Source: Arenibacter hampyeongensis (GTDB lineage Bacteria; Bacteroidota; Bacteroidia; Flavobacteriales; Flavobacteriaceae). Taken from it: a DNA stretch of 64,000 bases. Below the pieces are notes generated by a model. That model worked only from the letters and a program-made list of their open reading frames with translations. It made no database searches and was not told the origin of the DNA. The DNA lies in the NCBI RefSeq assembly GCF_002909255.1, contig NZ_PIOB01000001.1:930001-994000 (forward strand), in the 5' to 3' direction. The translations under genes were made by a program, and so were the position numbers. Each line of letters begins with the position of its first letter. Position 1 is the first letter of the stretch. Below, in pieces: positions 53,518 to 63,935 of this stretch.

Positions 53518-55074
53518 ATGAACATACAAAAATATATGAAACCCGTTTTCGGCTCCATATTTGTATTGGTAGGCCTTGTAGCCTGTACCAATTTGGAGAT
53601 AGAAGAAACGGATTCGATCATAACTAAGGCAACCAGTGGTGGTTTTACACCAGTGGCCGATCCGGCATCTTCGCTGGGTGACCTTTATAACAAAGTTGGC
53701 AGCGATTTTCAAAACCAGGAAAATATGTACGCCATGTCTGAAGTAACTACGGATGAGTTATTAATTCCAACTCGGGGAACCGACTGGGGTGATAACGGAA
53801 TTTGGCGGCAGTTGCATACCCATACCTGGACTCCTGCACATTTATTTATTAAGAATGCATGGAACAATTTAAATCAGAATGTTTTTCGCGCCTCGGAAAT
53901 TATTGAAAGTAATCCTAGTGCAGCCGTATTGGCAGAGGCTAAATTTCTCAGAGCATTCAATATGTTTTTTCTAGTGGACTTTTTTGGTTCCGTACCTTTT
54001 AGGGAAGTCGATGAAGGACCTGAAATTAATCCAAAGGTATTGTCCAGAAGCGAGGCATTTAGTTTGGTAGAGAGCGATTTGTTGGCTGCATTACCAGGCC
54101 TACCGGACGGTAGTCCGGGAACGGCCAATACTGGAACAGCAACAAAGGCAGCCGTAAATTTTCTTTTGGCTAAATTATATCTAAACGCCCATATCTATAA
54201 TGGTGGCACCGTGGATAACGCAAATATGCAAAAGGTTATCGATGCCGTAGATGCTATTGCAGCTCAAGGTTTTGCCATAGAAACGGGTTATTTTCAAATA
54301 TTCGAATCCTCGGATGATAACGAGACCATTCTCTATTTAAAGAGTGAAGTTGCGGCCAGAATTTGGAATAGTCTGCATTACAATATGAACTCTCCCGATA
54401 ACACCGGTGGAGGATGGAACGGATTTTCCACATTGGCCGAATTCTATGACTCTTTTGAGGGTGCCGCCAACTCCAATTATGTGGGAGATGGCCAAGAAGA
54501 GCGTAGAGGATGGGTTCCAGATGCGTCAAATGCCAACAATATTAATTTGGGACTTGGTTATGGTTTTTTAATTAACCAACAGTACAACGAAGATGGTACT
54601 AAATTGAAAAACAGACAGGGCGGTGACCTAATATTAACCAAGGAATTAACCTCTATGGTAGGTAATGGTGAAGCCGCTGGTATGCGAATTCTTAAATACC
54701 ATCCAAATGACGGAGGAGAAATAAACTCCTTTAGAAAGCACCAGATTCTTTTTAGATATTCGGATGCCCATTTAATGAAGGCCGAGGCAATGATGCGTAT
54801 GGGTGAAAACGTTACCACAATGGTGAATGAATTGCGCCAGGCTAGGACCAATACTCCAGATTTGCCCAGTGTAACCGAGGATGTATTACTGGCAGAAAGA
54901 GGAAGAGAGTTGTTTATAGAATTTTGGAGAAGGAACGATTTGGTAAGATTTGATAAATTCACCGCACCTTGGAGCTTAAAGGAGGTAAGTGGAGATCCGA
55001 ATTTAAATCTTTTCCCAATTCCAGAAACTGCATTGCTTTCCAATCCCAATTTGGTTCAGAACCCAGGTTACTAA
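53518..55074 (+). CDS. susD-like: SusD/RagB-type surface glycan-binding lipoprotein
   Basis: 518 residues. Lipoprotein signal with lipobox LVAC (Cys23). TPR-like helical SusD fold: LRAFNMFFLVDFFGSVPFREV, AKLYLNAHIYN, FRYSDAHLMKAEAMMRMG and ERGRELFIEFWRRNDLVRF are family blocks, and the protein ends in the PNLVQNPGY tail. Acts as the lid on the SusC barrel. Starts 10 bp after susC. Confidence 0.94.
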   Translation: MNIQKYMKPVFGSIFVLVGLVACTNLEIEETDSIITKATSGGFTPVADPASSLGDLYNKVGSDFQNQENMYAMSEVTTDELLIPTRGTDWGDNGIWRQLHTHTWTPAHLFIKNAWNNLNQNVFRASEIIESNPSAAVLAEAKFLRAFNMFFLVDFFGSVPFREVDEGPEINPKVLSRSEAFSLVESDLLAALPGLPDGSPGTANTGTATKAAVNFLLAKLYLNAHIYNGGTVDNANMQKVIDAVDAIAAQGFAIETGYFQIFESSDDNETILYLKSEVAARIWNSLHYNMNSPDNTGGGWNGFSTLAEFYDSFEGAANSNYVGDGQEERRGWVPDASNANNINLGLGYGFLINQQYNEDGTKLKNRQGGDLILTKELTSMVGNGEAAGMRILKYHPNDGGEINSFRKHQILFRYSDAHLMKAEAMMRMGENVTTMVNELRQARTNTPDLPSVTEDVLLAERGRELFIEFWRRNDLVRFDKFTAPWSLKEVSGDPNLNLFPIPETALLSNPNLVQNPGY

Positions 55075-55104
55075 GAATTTTGGTTTAAGTATATTATATA
55101 TTGT

Positions 55105-55139
55105 AAAAGAGGGCTGTTCATTTGAACAGCCCTCTTTTT
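55105..55139. terminator. Bidirectional terminator after susD
   Basis: AAAAGAGGGCTGTTCA and TGAACAGCCCTCTTTTT form a long perfect hairpin with a 2-base loop. It has T runs on both strands, so it can end susD and the convergent symporter gene. It also shows that the SusCD transcript contains no SusE/F or enzyme gene. Confidence 0.9.
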
Positions 55140-55265
55140 ATTGTGATCGGTTACCTAATGTTGTGTCGACTTCAATAAATAGTTTTCTTTATGTTAAAGT
55201 CGATACTAAAGGATAAGTAGGTATCAAAATTGTGCTATAACTACCTCGAATTGATTCCCAATCTT

Positions 55266-56918
55266 TTATTTCGCGAAATAGATATAGATTCCAATTACAA
55301 TAACACATACGGCGATTCCAACTTGATTTACATATCTATAGGGTTCAATGGAAACTTGCTTGGTATATTCCAATTCAAATGCTTCTTTTCTAGGGTAAAA
55401 CTTTCCAATGACAATCATGATCGCCGCATTTAATAAAAATAGAATGGCGTTTACATGTAAAAAGTGAGGGTAGGCATCTGCCTCTATTATTTTTAATGCG
55501 GCTGGGTCCGTAATCCCAGATGCTTTGGCTGCTTCCAAGGCCTTTTCCACAAACTGTCCCTTTAGAAAAAATTGACTTATAATATATAAAATAGAGCCGG
55601 AAAAAATGGCTATTTTGGCGGCAATGGCGGGCACCCTTTTTGTAAAATAACCTACTACTATAATGGTAAAAATAGGAATGCTGTATATGCCGTTTATTTC
55701 TTGTAAATAATTAAACAAACTTCCGGCATTTGCAATCATCGGTGCTATAAACATGGCGCCCAAGGCTAAACAAATGCCGAAAATCTTACCGTATTTAACC
55801 ACTGTTTTTTCAGGGGCCTCTTTATTAATATGCTGCTTGTAGATATCTATACCGAATAAGGTCACCGAACTGTTTAGAACACTATTAAAGGAACTTAAAA
55901 TAGCCCCAAAAAGTACAGCGGCAAAAAATCCGACCAAGGGTTTGGGTAAAACGGCCCGTACCAGTTCTGGGTAGGCAAGGTCGCTAGACGCCAGTCCGCC
56001 ATCAAAATAATGATAGGCAATCATTCCTGGCAATACCAAAATTAAGGGTCCCAGAATCTTTAAAAAAGAGGCCAATAGCAAACCTTTTTGCCCCTCTGCC
56101 AAATTCTTGGCTCCCAAAGCCCTTTGAATGATCTGTTGGTTGGTACCCCAATAAAAAAGTTGAACCAGCATCATACCAGTAAAAATTGTGGAAAACGGCA
56201 CTTCCTGTCCCGTTTCACCGGTTGAGTCGAATCTTGCGGCATCCGAGGTAATTAGATTATCAAGACCAGTAAACACATTCCCGTCCCCGATAGCCATCAA
56301 TCCAAAAATAGGGATAAGGATTCCACCAACGATAAGACCAACAGCATTGATACTATCTGAAACAGCTACTGCTTTTAATCCTCCAAAAACCGCATAAATA
56401 GAACCTATGATTCCGATTCCCCAAATACAAAGTACCAAGGCCGTAGTTTCAGAAACACCCAAAAGTTCAGGAACATTGAACATGCCACTGATCGCCACGG
56501 ATCCGGAATATAGGATTACCGGCAAAAGTACCACCACATATCCTGTAAGAAACAGCCCTGAGGTAATGGTTTTTGTGGTAACATCAAATCTCTTTGCTAG
56601 AAATTGGGGAATTGTGGTTAGTCCTCCTTTTAAATACCTGGGCAATAAAAAAACGGCAGTTACTACCATGGCAATTGCCGCCAATGTTTCCCATGCCATA
56701 ACAGATAAACCATCGGTATAGGCACTTCCGTTAAGACCAACTATTTGTTCTGTGGAAAGGTTGGTAAGTAATAATGAACCCGCAATTACTCCTGCAGTGA
56801 GACTTCTGCCTCCCAAAAAATAACCGTCAGAGGAACTTTCATCAGTTTTTCGGGTAGCTAGATAGGCAATAAGGGCAACCAAAAGGGTAAAGCCCACAAA
56901 AGAAAAAATTCCTAACAT
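55266..56918 (-). CDS. SSS-family sodium:solute symporter, YidK/SGLT-like
   Basis: 550 residues, about 14 membrane spans. The N-terminus has SSSDGYFLGGRSLTAGVIAGSLLLTNLSTEQIVGLNGSAY, the signature of the YidK/VpSGLT sugar-transporter branch. ATRKTD and GYVVVLLPVILYSGSVAI follow. Likely imports a sugar or sugar acid with sodium. It lies next to SusCD, and no MFS maltose permease is present in the sugar locus, so it may supply the inner-membrane step; that is inference. Convergent with susD and divergent from the VCBS genes. Confidence 0.87.
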   Translation of the reverse strand: MLGIFSFVGFTLLVALIAYLATRKTDESSSDGYFLGGRSLTAGVIAGSLLLTNLSTEQIVGLNGSAYTDGLSVMAWETLAAIAMVVTAVFLLPRYLKGGLTTIPQFLAKRFDVTTKTITSGLFLTGYVVVLLPVILYSGSVAISGMFNVPELLGVSETTALVLCIWGIGIIGSIYAVFGGLKAVAVSDSINAVGLIVGGILIPIFGLMAIGDGNVFTGLDNLITSDAARFDSTGETGQEVPFSTIFTGMMLVQLFYWGTNQQIIQRALGAKNLAEGQKGLLLASFLKILGPLILVLPGMIAYHYFDGGLASSDLAYPELVRAVLPKPLVGFFAAVLFGAILSSFNSVLNSSVTLFGIDIYKQHINKEAPEKTVVKYGKIFGICLALGAMFIAPMIANAGSLFNYLQEINGIYSIPIFTIIVVGYFTKRVPAIAAKIAIFSGSILYIISQFFLKGQFVEKALEAAKASGITDPAALKIIEADAYPHFLHVNAILFLLNAAIMIVIGKFYPRKEAFELEYTKQVSIEPYRYVNQVGIAVCVIVIGIYIYFAK

Positions 56919-57331
56919 TATGAGTAAAGTTTAATTGATTGGTCTAAATATATTGGATTATTTATAATATCCGGCAAGCTTAATAAATTTATCACAAAAT
57001 CACCGATTCTAAAATATCAATTTAATATCAGTAAAACGCAAATAAATATCATTTATTAACAGTGCTTACAATGTAATTTATTGAACTTTAGTTATCTTGG
57101 TCTCAAATTTAAAAAGTTGATTTCCCACACTTTAAATACCAGTATGTTTAACCATTTTAAATCTTATAAATTGTGGTCAATAATGGAGATTTTTATGTAA
57201 AAACTTCTATCCATTGTTGGTAGTAGATAAAAATTGTAGGGAAATAAAATAATTCTTTAAAATGGTGAAAAGGCATGGAATACCGTTATGGTAAATTAAG
57301 GCTGTCTTAAAAAAAAATCACGAATATATCT
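56919..57331. other. Divergent spacer between symporter and VCBS genes
   Basis: 413 bp, very AT-rich, with TATCTTGG at about 57094-57101 as a possible plus-strand -7 element. No repeats of the R2-R5 type and no gene are seen. Confidence 0.5.
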
Positions 57332-60300
57332 ATGGGAAAACTAAATATAAGGGTAAGCCTTATTTTATTGATATTGATAGTGCTTTCGTTGGGTTCTTGT
57401 TCCCCAAAAAAAGAAGTTGATAAATCGTCAGTGCTTCAAGAGGAAACCTTATTCTCCTTATTGGCTTCTGAAAATACGGGAATCGACTTTGTAAACAAGG
57501 TGGTAAATCAGAAAAATTTCAACATTTTTAAATACAGAAATTTCTACAATGGAGGTGGGGTTGCTATTGGAGATATCAATAACGATGGTCTGCCTGACAT
57601 ATATCTTACCGGAAATATGGTCCCCAATAAGTTGTACTTGAACAAAGGGGGATTAAAATTCGAGGATATTACGGAAGCAGCTGGAGTACAGGGTAATAAG
57701 CCTTGGTCTACCGGGGTGACCATGGTTGATATTAATAATGACGGTTTATTGGACCTATATGTAAGTAATGCCGGAAATATGGAGGGCAATAACCATGACA
57801 ATGACCTATATATAAACAATGGGGATCTTACTTTTATCGAAAAGGCAGCCGAATACAATTTGGCAAAGACCGGATTTTCAACTCATGCCTCATTCTTTGA
57901 TTACGATAAGGATGGCGACCTGGATGCCTATATATTAAATAACAGCAATGTGCCGGTCAGTAGTTTGGGCTATGCGGAACAACGCGAGGTAAGGGCTCAG
58001 GATTGGGCCGGGGTTCCCGATATATTTAAGGGTGTGGGGGATATGCTCCTAAGAAATGACGACGGCAAATTTGTGGATGTAAGCGAAAAAGCCGGTATTT
58101 TTGGCAGTTTAATTGGTTTTGGACTAGGGGTAATGGTGAGTGATATCAATGGAGATCTTTATCCGGACATCTATGTTTCAAATGATTTTTACGAAAGGGA
58201 TTACCTCTACATTAATCAAAAAAATGGCACCTTCAAGGAAGAAATAGAACAATGGACCTCCCATTTAAGTTTATCGGCTATGGGAATAGATATGGCCGAT
58301 ATAAACAATGACGGCTTTGCCGATATCTTTATTACGGACATGCTTCCAGAGGGAGATCAAAGGGTAAAATCGGTTATGGAGTTTGAGGGGTACAATGTTT
58401 TCAAATTAAAGCAGAGTAAGGATTTTTACCAACAGTACATTCAAAATACATTGCAGTTGAACAATGGAAACAATTCATTTTCCGAAGTAGCCTATTACAG
58501 CGGGGTAGCCAAGACCGATTGGAGCTGGGCAGGTCTTTTGTTTGATATGGACAACGACGGATTAAAGGATATTTACATTACCAATGGCATAAATCACGAT
58601 TTGACAGATTTGGATTTTGTGGACTTTTTTGCCAATGAAATTATCCAGAAAATGGCCCTTACCGGTGAGAAACAATCCATAGACTCCATCATTGCCAAAA
58701 TGCCCATTGCGCCCCAACCCAACTACGCTTATAGGAACAATGGAGATATTACATTTTCCAATGAAACCAAAAAGTGGGGACTGGAATTGCCCAGTATGTC
58801 AAACGGTGCGGCATATGGAGATTTGGACAATGACGGGGATATGGATATTGTGGTCAATAATGTTAATATGGAAGCCTTTCTATATGAGAACCACAGCGAT
58901 AAAAAATCGGAAAACAATTATCTTAAATTAAAATTCGAAGGTAGCGGTGCCAATAAATTTGCCATTGGAACCACTGTAAAACTATTTTTTGACAATCAAG
59001 TCATAGTCCAGGAATTGATGCCTTCCAGAGGGTTCCAGTCCTCAGTGGATTATGTTATGACCATTGGTTTGGGCAAGAATGCCACTATAGATTCCATGCA
59101 GGTAATTTGGCCGGATGATCGTACCCAAAAATTCAATAATATTAAGGCAAATCAATTCTTGACCCTTAAAAATTCTGAAGCCCAGGATATTTTTGTTCCC
59201 AATAAAAAAACAATTGCGAATCCACTTCTCAGAGAATTGGGAAACTCCAAACTCCTGGTGCATAAAGAGAATAATTACAACGACTTTGATTACGAGGGTC
59301 TTATCTCTAAAATGCTTTCCCAAGAAGGACCGGCTCTATCGGTGGCCGACGTAAATGGTGACGGTAATGAAGATGTTTTTATTGGAGGGGGAGCCAACCA
59401 GGCCGGCGTTCTCTATCTTCATGATGGCAAGGGGGCTTTAACGCCCACCAGACAAAAAGCTTTTGAAAAGGATGTGGCCATGGAGGATACCGCTGCAGCA
59501 TTTTTGGACATAGATGGTGATGGGGATATGGATCTTATGGTAGGAAATGGAGGAAACCAGGTAGGCGATGAAAAACTGTACAAGGTTAGGCTTTATATTA
59601 ATAATGGAAAGGGAATTTTTGAAGCTTCAAATGAAACTTTACCCAGTACCTATAAGAATATCGCTGTAATCGCTCCCCAGGATTTTGATAATGACGGCGA
59701 CATGGACGTATTTGTCGGGTCCAGAAGTGTTGTAGGAAATTATGGCTTGGATCCGGACCATTTATTTCTGGAAAATAACGGTGACGGCACTTTTGGGGAC
59801 GCCACAGAACGTTTGGCATACGACACCAAACAAGCAGGTATGATAACGGATGCGATTTGGGTAGATATCGATGGTGATGAAAAGAAGGATTTAATAACCG
59901 TTGCCGATTGGGGTAAGCCAATCATCTATAAAAATTCCGGAAAACGATTAACAAAAATAAACACCGCATTGGATAGCCTAAGTGGATGGTGGAATGCTAT
60001 AAGTGCCGAGGATTTGGACAATGATGGTGATTATGATTTAATTCTGGGAAATCAGGGCAGCAATGTACCTTATTCCAGTTCCAAAGCCAATCCCATGAAA
60101 TTGTGGGTAAATGATTTTGATAACAATGGAACCATTGAGCAGATTACCACTCGCAATTTTGAAGGAAAGGACTATCCCATTCATCAAAAGAAGGAACTAA
60201 CTACACAAATGGTAGCTTTAAAGAAGCAGAACCTAAAATCCTCCGAATATGCCAAAAGAACTATTGATGAATTATTTTCAAATGACAACTTTAACAATAC

Positions 60301-60694
60301 TATTGTCAAGGAAGGTTCCGTACAGGAATCCGTAATTGCGATAAATGAAGGGGATGGAAAATTCACAATAAAGAAATTGCCCGGGCGAGTACAATTGTCC
60401 TGTGTTTGTGGTATTACATGTGCCGATGTTAACAATGATGGCTATTTGGATCTAATAATGGGCGGTAATAATTTTGAGTTCAAACCTCAGTATTCACGCC
60501 TTGATGCCAATTTTGGAAGTATACTTTTAGGAAATGATAAGCTCGACTTTGAATGGCAAGATTACGATGAAAGTGGATTTTTTATAAAAGAGGAGGTGAA
60601 AAATATTGAACAGTTCAAGGATAAATATGGAAAACGATTCGTCATTGTTGCCATTAATGATAACAAACCAAAAGTATTTGCGCTGGATGAGTAG
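57332..60694 (+). CDS. Giant VCBS/FG-GAP and ASPIC/UnbV lipoprotein, first copy
   Basis: 1120 residues. Signal with lipobox SLGSC (Cys23). Contains at least a dozen calcium-binding blades of the DxNxDGxxD type, such as GDINNDGLPDIYLTG, FDYDKDGDLDAYI, GDLDNDGDMDIVV, LDIDGDGDMDLMV and ADVNNDGYLDLIM, folding into two beta-propellers. An ASPIC/UnbV domain (about 528-610, LKLKFEG to FLTLK) separates them. Expected to sit on the cell surface. Function of such proteins is unknown; roles in adhesion or glycan handling are guesses. Overlaps the next gene by 8 bp and shares its architecture. Confidence 0.85.
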   Translation: MGKLNIRVSLILLILIVLSLGSCSPKKEVDKSSVLQEETLFSLLASENTGIDFVNKVVNQKNFNIFKYRNFYNGGGVAIGDINNDGLPDIYLTGNMVPNKLYLNKGGLKFEDITEAAGVQGNKPWSTGVTMVDINNDGLLDLYVSNAGNMEGNNHDNDLYINNGDLTFIEKAAEYNLAKTGFSTHASFFDYDKDGDLDAYILNNSNVPVSSLGYAEQREVRAQDWAGVPDIFKGVGDMLLRNDDGKFVDVSEKAGIFGSLIGFGLGVMVSDINGDLYPDIYVSNDFYERDYLYINQKNGTFKEEIEQWTSHLSLSAMGIDMADINNDGFADIFITDMLPEGDQRVKSVMEFEGYNVFKLKQSKDFYQQYIQNTLQLNNGNNSFSEVAYYSGVAKTDWSWAGLLFDMDNDGLKDIYITNGINHDLTDLDFVDFFANEIIQKMALTGEKQSIDSIIAKMPIAPQPNYAYRNNGDITFSNETKKWGLELPSMSNGAAYGDLDNDGDMDIVVNNVNMEAFLYENHSDKKSENNYLKLKFEGSGANKFAIGTTVKLFFDNQVIVQELMPSRGFQSSVDYVMTIGLGKNATIDSMQVIWPDDRTQKFNNIKANQFLTLKNSEAQDIFVPNKKTIANPLLRELGNSKLLVHKENNYNDFDYEGLISKMLSQEGPALSVADVNGDGNEDVFIGGGANQAGVLYLHDGKGALTPTRQKAFEKDVAMEDTAAAFLDIDGDGDMDLMVGNGGNQVGDEKLYKVRLYINNGKGIFEASNETLPSTYKNIAVIAPQDFDNDGDMDVFVGSRSVVGNYGLDPDHLFLENNGDGTFGDATERLAYDTKQAGMITDAIWVDIDGDEKKDLITVADWGKPIIYKNSGKRLTKINTALDSLSGWWNAISAEDLDNDGDYDLILGNQGSNVPYSSSKANPMKLWVNDFDNNGTIEQITTRNFEGKDYPIHQKKELTTQMVALKKQNLKSSEYAKRTIDELFSNDNFNNTIVKEGSVQESVIAINEGDGKFTIKKLPGRVQLSCVCGITCADVNNDGYLDLIMGGNNFEFKPQYSRLDANFGSILLGNDKLDFEWQDYDESGFFIKEEVKNIEQFKDKYGKRFVIVAINDNKPKVFALDE

Positions 60695-63600
60695 AGTTAC
60701 ATTAAACATTTTATGTGCAGTGCTTCTATATGGTTGCGGCTCTAAGGAAGGTGAGATTTTTAGGAATCCATTGCCAAATGAAACGGGAATCGACTTTCAA
60801 AATACCATAACAGAAACCGATGACCTGAACATTCTGGATTACCTATATTTCTACAATGGCGGAGGAGTGGCCACTGGTGATATTAATGGGGATGGGCTGC
60901 CCGATATTTTCCTATCCGGGAATCAGGTAAATAACAGATTATACCTAAATGAAGGGAACTTAAAATTTAAGGACATATCCGAAACTGCGGGTGTCTCTGG
61001 GAATAGTACTTGGAACACCGGGGCCATAATGGGCGATATAAATGGGGACGGACTATTGGATATCTACGTTTGCTCGGTGGTTGGTATAAATGGATTTAAT
61101 GGGCAAAATGAGCTTTATATAAACAACGGTGATACTACTTTTACGGAAAGTGCAGCCGAATATGGTCTCGATTTTGACACTTACAGCAGTTCAGCCGCTT
61201 TGCTGGATTTTGATTTGGATGGGGATCTGGATATGTATCTACTGAACCATGCCGTACATACACAGCAATCCTATGGGAAGGCCGAACTAAGAGAAAAAAG
61301 AAATGCACAGTCCGGAGATAAGCTATTGCGCAATGATGTGGGAAAATTTGTGGATGTTAGTGAAGAGGCTGGGATTTACGGTGGCGCCAACGGATATGGA
61401 TTGGGCATTGCCGTGGCGGATTTTAATCAGGATGGTTATCCGGATATCTATGTTGGGAACGATTTTCACGAGGATGACTATTACTATATCAACAATGGCA
61501 ACGGTACATTTTCTGAACAATTGCGCAACTTTTTTGGACATACCACCAAGTTTTCCATGGGAAACGATGTTGCCGATATAAACCATGACGGATGGCCAGA
61601 TCTTATTTCTTTGGACATGCTTCCTGAAGATGAAAGAGTTCTAAAATCTTCCGAAGGGGATGACCTTACCCAAACTCAAATATTAAGGGTAGACCGATTT
61701 GGTTATCACTACCAATATTCGAGGAACATGTTGTTTGTAAATCAACATAATACTCCATATACTGAAACGGCGATCCAAAGTGGCATTGCTGCGACCGACT
61801 GGAGTTGGAGTGCTCTCTTTGGGGATTACGACCAGGACGGGGAACAGGATATCTTTATTTCCAACGGAATTCCAAAAAGGCCCAACGATCTGGACTTTAT
61901 AAAATTCGCCTCCGACGAGCAAATTAAAAATAAACTTAGCAACACCAAATTGGTAGATCAGCAGGCTCTGAACATGATGCCTTCCGGAGTCACCCATAAT
62001 TATGTTTTTAAGGGAGGGGAAGATTTGAAATATAAGGATATGTCGGGGGTTTGGACAGTAAAGGATACGCTGATTTCAGGAGCTACTGCCATGGCCGATC
62101 TGGACAATGACGGCGATATGGACTTGATAATCAATACCCTTAACAGTCCTGCCGCGTTGTATATTAACAAAACGGACGACAAGGCCAACTATTTAAAATT
62201 GAGGTTTAATTATATCGCTAAGAATGAGTTTGGTATTGGTACCAAAGTCTATGCTTATCTGAATGGGGAATTACAGTACAAGGAATTATATACCGTTCGG
62301 GGATTCCAAGCCTCATCGGAACCAATGGTTCATTTTGGTTTTGGAAAGCAGGAGAAGATTGATTCCTTAAAAATAGTTTGGCCAAATAGGACCTATCAGG
62401 TTTTAAAAGAGGTTGCAGTAAACCAAACCTTGATTGTTTCCCCGGAAAACGCCCGGCCTTTCAATTATAATTCGCTAAGGCCATTTTCAAAAAGGATATT
62501 TAATAAAGTTGAAGGAAACTTGGGCATCAATTTCACACATGAAGAAGATAATTATTTGGATATCAATAGACAAAAACTAATTCCCTATCAAATATCTGAC
62601 CGTGGTCCTGCCTTGGCTATAGGTGATATGAACGCTGATGGAAAAAATGATATATTTTTTGGAGGCTCCAAATACATTCCGTCAAGAATATTTCTACAGG
62701 GAGATTCCACCTATTTGGAAAAAAGGATTGCAAATATTGCAAACGACTCCATAAAGGAAGATGTTGTCGCCATTATAGCGGACCTGAATAATGATGGGAA
62801 GGACGACCTTTTTATAGGTAGTGGAGGGGCTGATTTTTACAATGAGATGGCTCCCTTAACGGATAGCTATTATCTTCAAAATAAATCGGGTTTTGAGGCA
62901 AGTGAATTACCTGAGTTTTTTGAAAATGCGGCAGTAATAAGGGAATGCGATTTTGACAATGATGGTGATCTGGATTTATTTGTTGGCAATAATGCCATAA
63001 CCAACGATTTTGGCAATATCCCAAATTCCTATTTGCTGAGGAACGATCAAGGTAGGTTCTCCATCGTGGAAAATAGGGAACTGCAAAAGGCCGGAATGGT
63101 TACGGATGCGGTCTGGAGCGATTTTGATAATGACGGAATACTGGATTTAATAGTTGTGGGGGAGTGGATGTCGCCAAAATTCTATAAAAACAACAAGGGT
63201 CAGTTAACGGAGCAAATGCTATTGGATAATTCCTATAGTGGATTATGGGAATGCATAATACCCTTTGATATTGACAAGGACGGAGATCTGGATTATCTAC
63301 TGGGAAACTGGGGGAACAACACCAAGTTCAAGGCCTCACATGATTATCCCATGAAAATGTTTTATTCGGACTTCGATCAGAACGGGAGTACCGAGACCAT
63401 TGTGGCCACCGAAAAAAATGGCATGTATTATCCTTTGGAAGGTCTGGACGAACTTTCCGCCCAAATGGTAGGCCTGAGAAAGAAGTTTACCACCTATAAA
63501 GCCTTTGCAGGAAAACCCATAACCGGGATTTTAGATCAAAAGGCCTTTAAAGGTAGCACTGTCCTAGAAGTTAATACCCTACAATCCGGTTATTTACAGA

Positions 63601-63935
63601 ATAATGGTGACAAATATTCCTTTGTTCCCTTTAAGGCGGAACTGCAGGTTGCTCCTATAAGAGCCTTTTTAGAGTATGACTTTGATAAGGACGGAAGTAC
63701 AGAGATTTTGGCAGCAGGAAACTATTTTGGAATCAAACCCTATCACGGGAGGTTGGATTCTTTTTCAGGAGCCTTGATAAAAAATGAAAATGATGTAATT
63801 TTGGGCAACAAAATAGGCCTGGATCTGCAATTGAAGTCGGTAAGACATTTAAATATAATAGATTTGAACGGTAGACCCTATTTGTTGGTCACCTACAATA
63901 ACGATCGGACCCAGGTATATGACATTGGCGAATAG
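60687..63935 (+). CDS. Giant VCBS/FG-GAP and ASPIC/UnbV lipoprotein, second copy
   Basis: Start taken at ATG 60687, inside the end of the previous gene (8-bp overlap), because it opens a lipoprotein signal (MSRVTLNILCAVLLYGC, Cys17); upstream in-frame codons do not. This gives 1082 residues. Blades such as GDINGDGLPDIFLSG, LDFDLDGDLDMYL, ADFNQDGYPDIYV, ADLDNDGDMDLII, CDFDNDGDLDLFV and IDKDGDLDYLL flank an ASPIC/UnbV domain at about 501-583. Clearly a paralogue of the preceding protein (the shared GGGVA.GDIN.DGLPDI opening is obvious), so a tandem duplication. Function unknown. Confidence 0.85.
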   Translation: MSRVTLNILCAVLLYGCGSKEGEIFRNPLPNETGIDFQNTITETDDLNILDYLYFYNGGGVATGDINGDGLPDIFLSGNQVNNRLYLNEGNLKFKDISETAGVSGNSTWNTGAIMGDINGDGLLDIYVCSVVGINGFNGQNELYINNGDTTFTESAAEYGLDFDTYSSSAALLDFDLDGDLDMYLLNHAVHTQQSYGKAELREKRNAQSGDKLLRNDVGKFVDVSEEAGIYGGANGYGLGIAVADFNQDGYPDIYVGNDFHEDDYYYINNGNGTFSEQLRNFFGHTTKFSMGNDVADINHDGWPDLISLDMLPEDERVLKSSEGDDLTQTQILRVDRFGYHYQYSRNMLFVNQHNTPYTETAIQSGIAATDWSWSALFGDYDQDGEQDIFISNGIPKRPNDLDFIKFASDEQIKNKLSNTKLVDQQALNMMPSGVTHNYVFKGGEDLKYKDMSGVWTVKDTLISGATAMADLDNDGDMDLIINTLNSPAALYINKTDDKANYLKLRFNYIAKNEFGIGTKVYAYLNGELQYKELYTVRGFQASSEPMVHFGFGKQEKIDSLKIVWPNRTYQVLKEVAVNQTLIVSPENARPFNYNSLRPFSKRIFNKVEGNLGINFTHEEDNYLDINRQKLIPYQISDRGPALAIGDMNADGKNDIFFGGSKYIPSRIFLQGDSTYLEKRIANIANDSIKEDVVAIIADLNNDGKDDLFIGSGGADFYNEMAPLTDSYYLQNKSGFEASELPEFFENAAVIRECDFDNDGDLDLFVGNNAITNDFGNIPNSYLLRNDQGRFSIVENRELQKAGMVTDAVWSDFDNDGILDLIVVGEWMSPKFYKNNKGQLTEQMLLDNSYSGLWECIIPFDIDKDGDLDYLLGNWGNNTKFKASHDYPMKMFYSDFDQNGSTETIVATEKNGMYYPLEGLDELSAQMVGLRKKFTTYKAFAGKPITGILDQKAFKGSTVLEVNTLQSGYLQNNGDKYSFVPFKAELQVAPIRAFLEYDFDKDGSTEILAAGNYFGIKPYHGRLDSFSGALIKNENDVILGNKIGLDLQLKSVRHLNIIDLNGRPYLLVTYNNDRTQVYDIGE

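Noticed and set aside
59598-59921. 107-codon minus-strand ORF within the first VCBS gene
   Set aside because: Shadow of the repetitive DxNxDG coding pattern.
60606-60686. N-terminal extension of the second VCBS gene
   Set aside because: Lies in the coding end of the first VCBS gene and would hide the lipoprotein signal; the start at 60687 is preferred.
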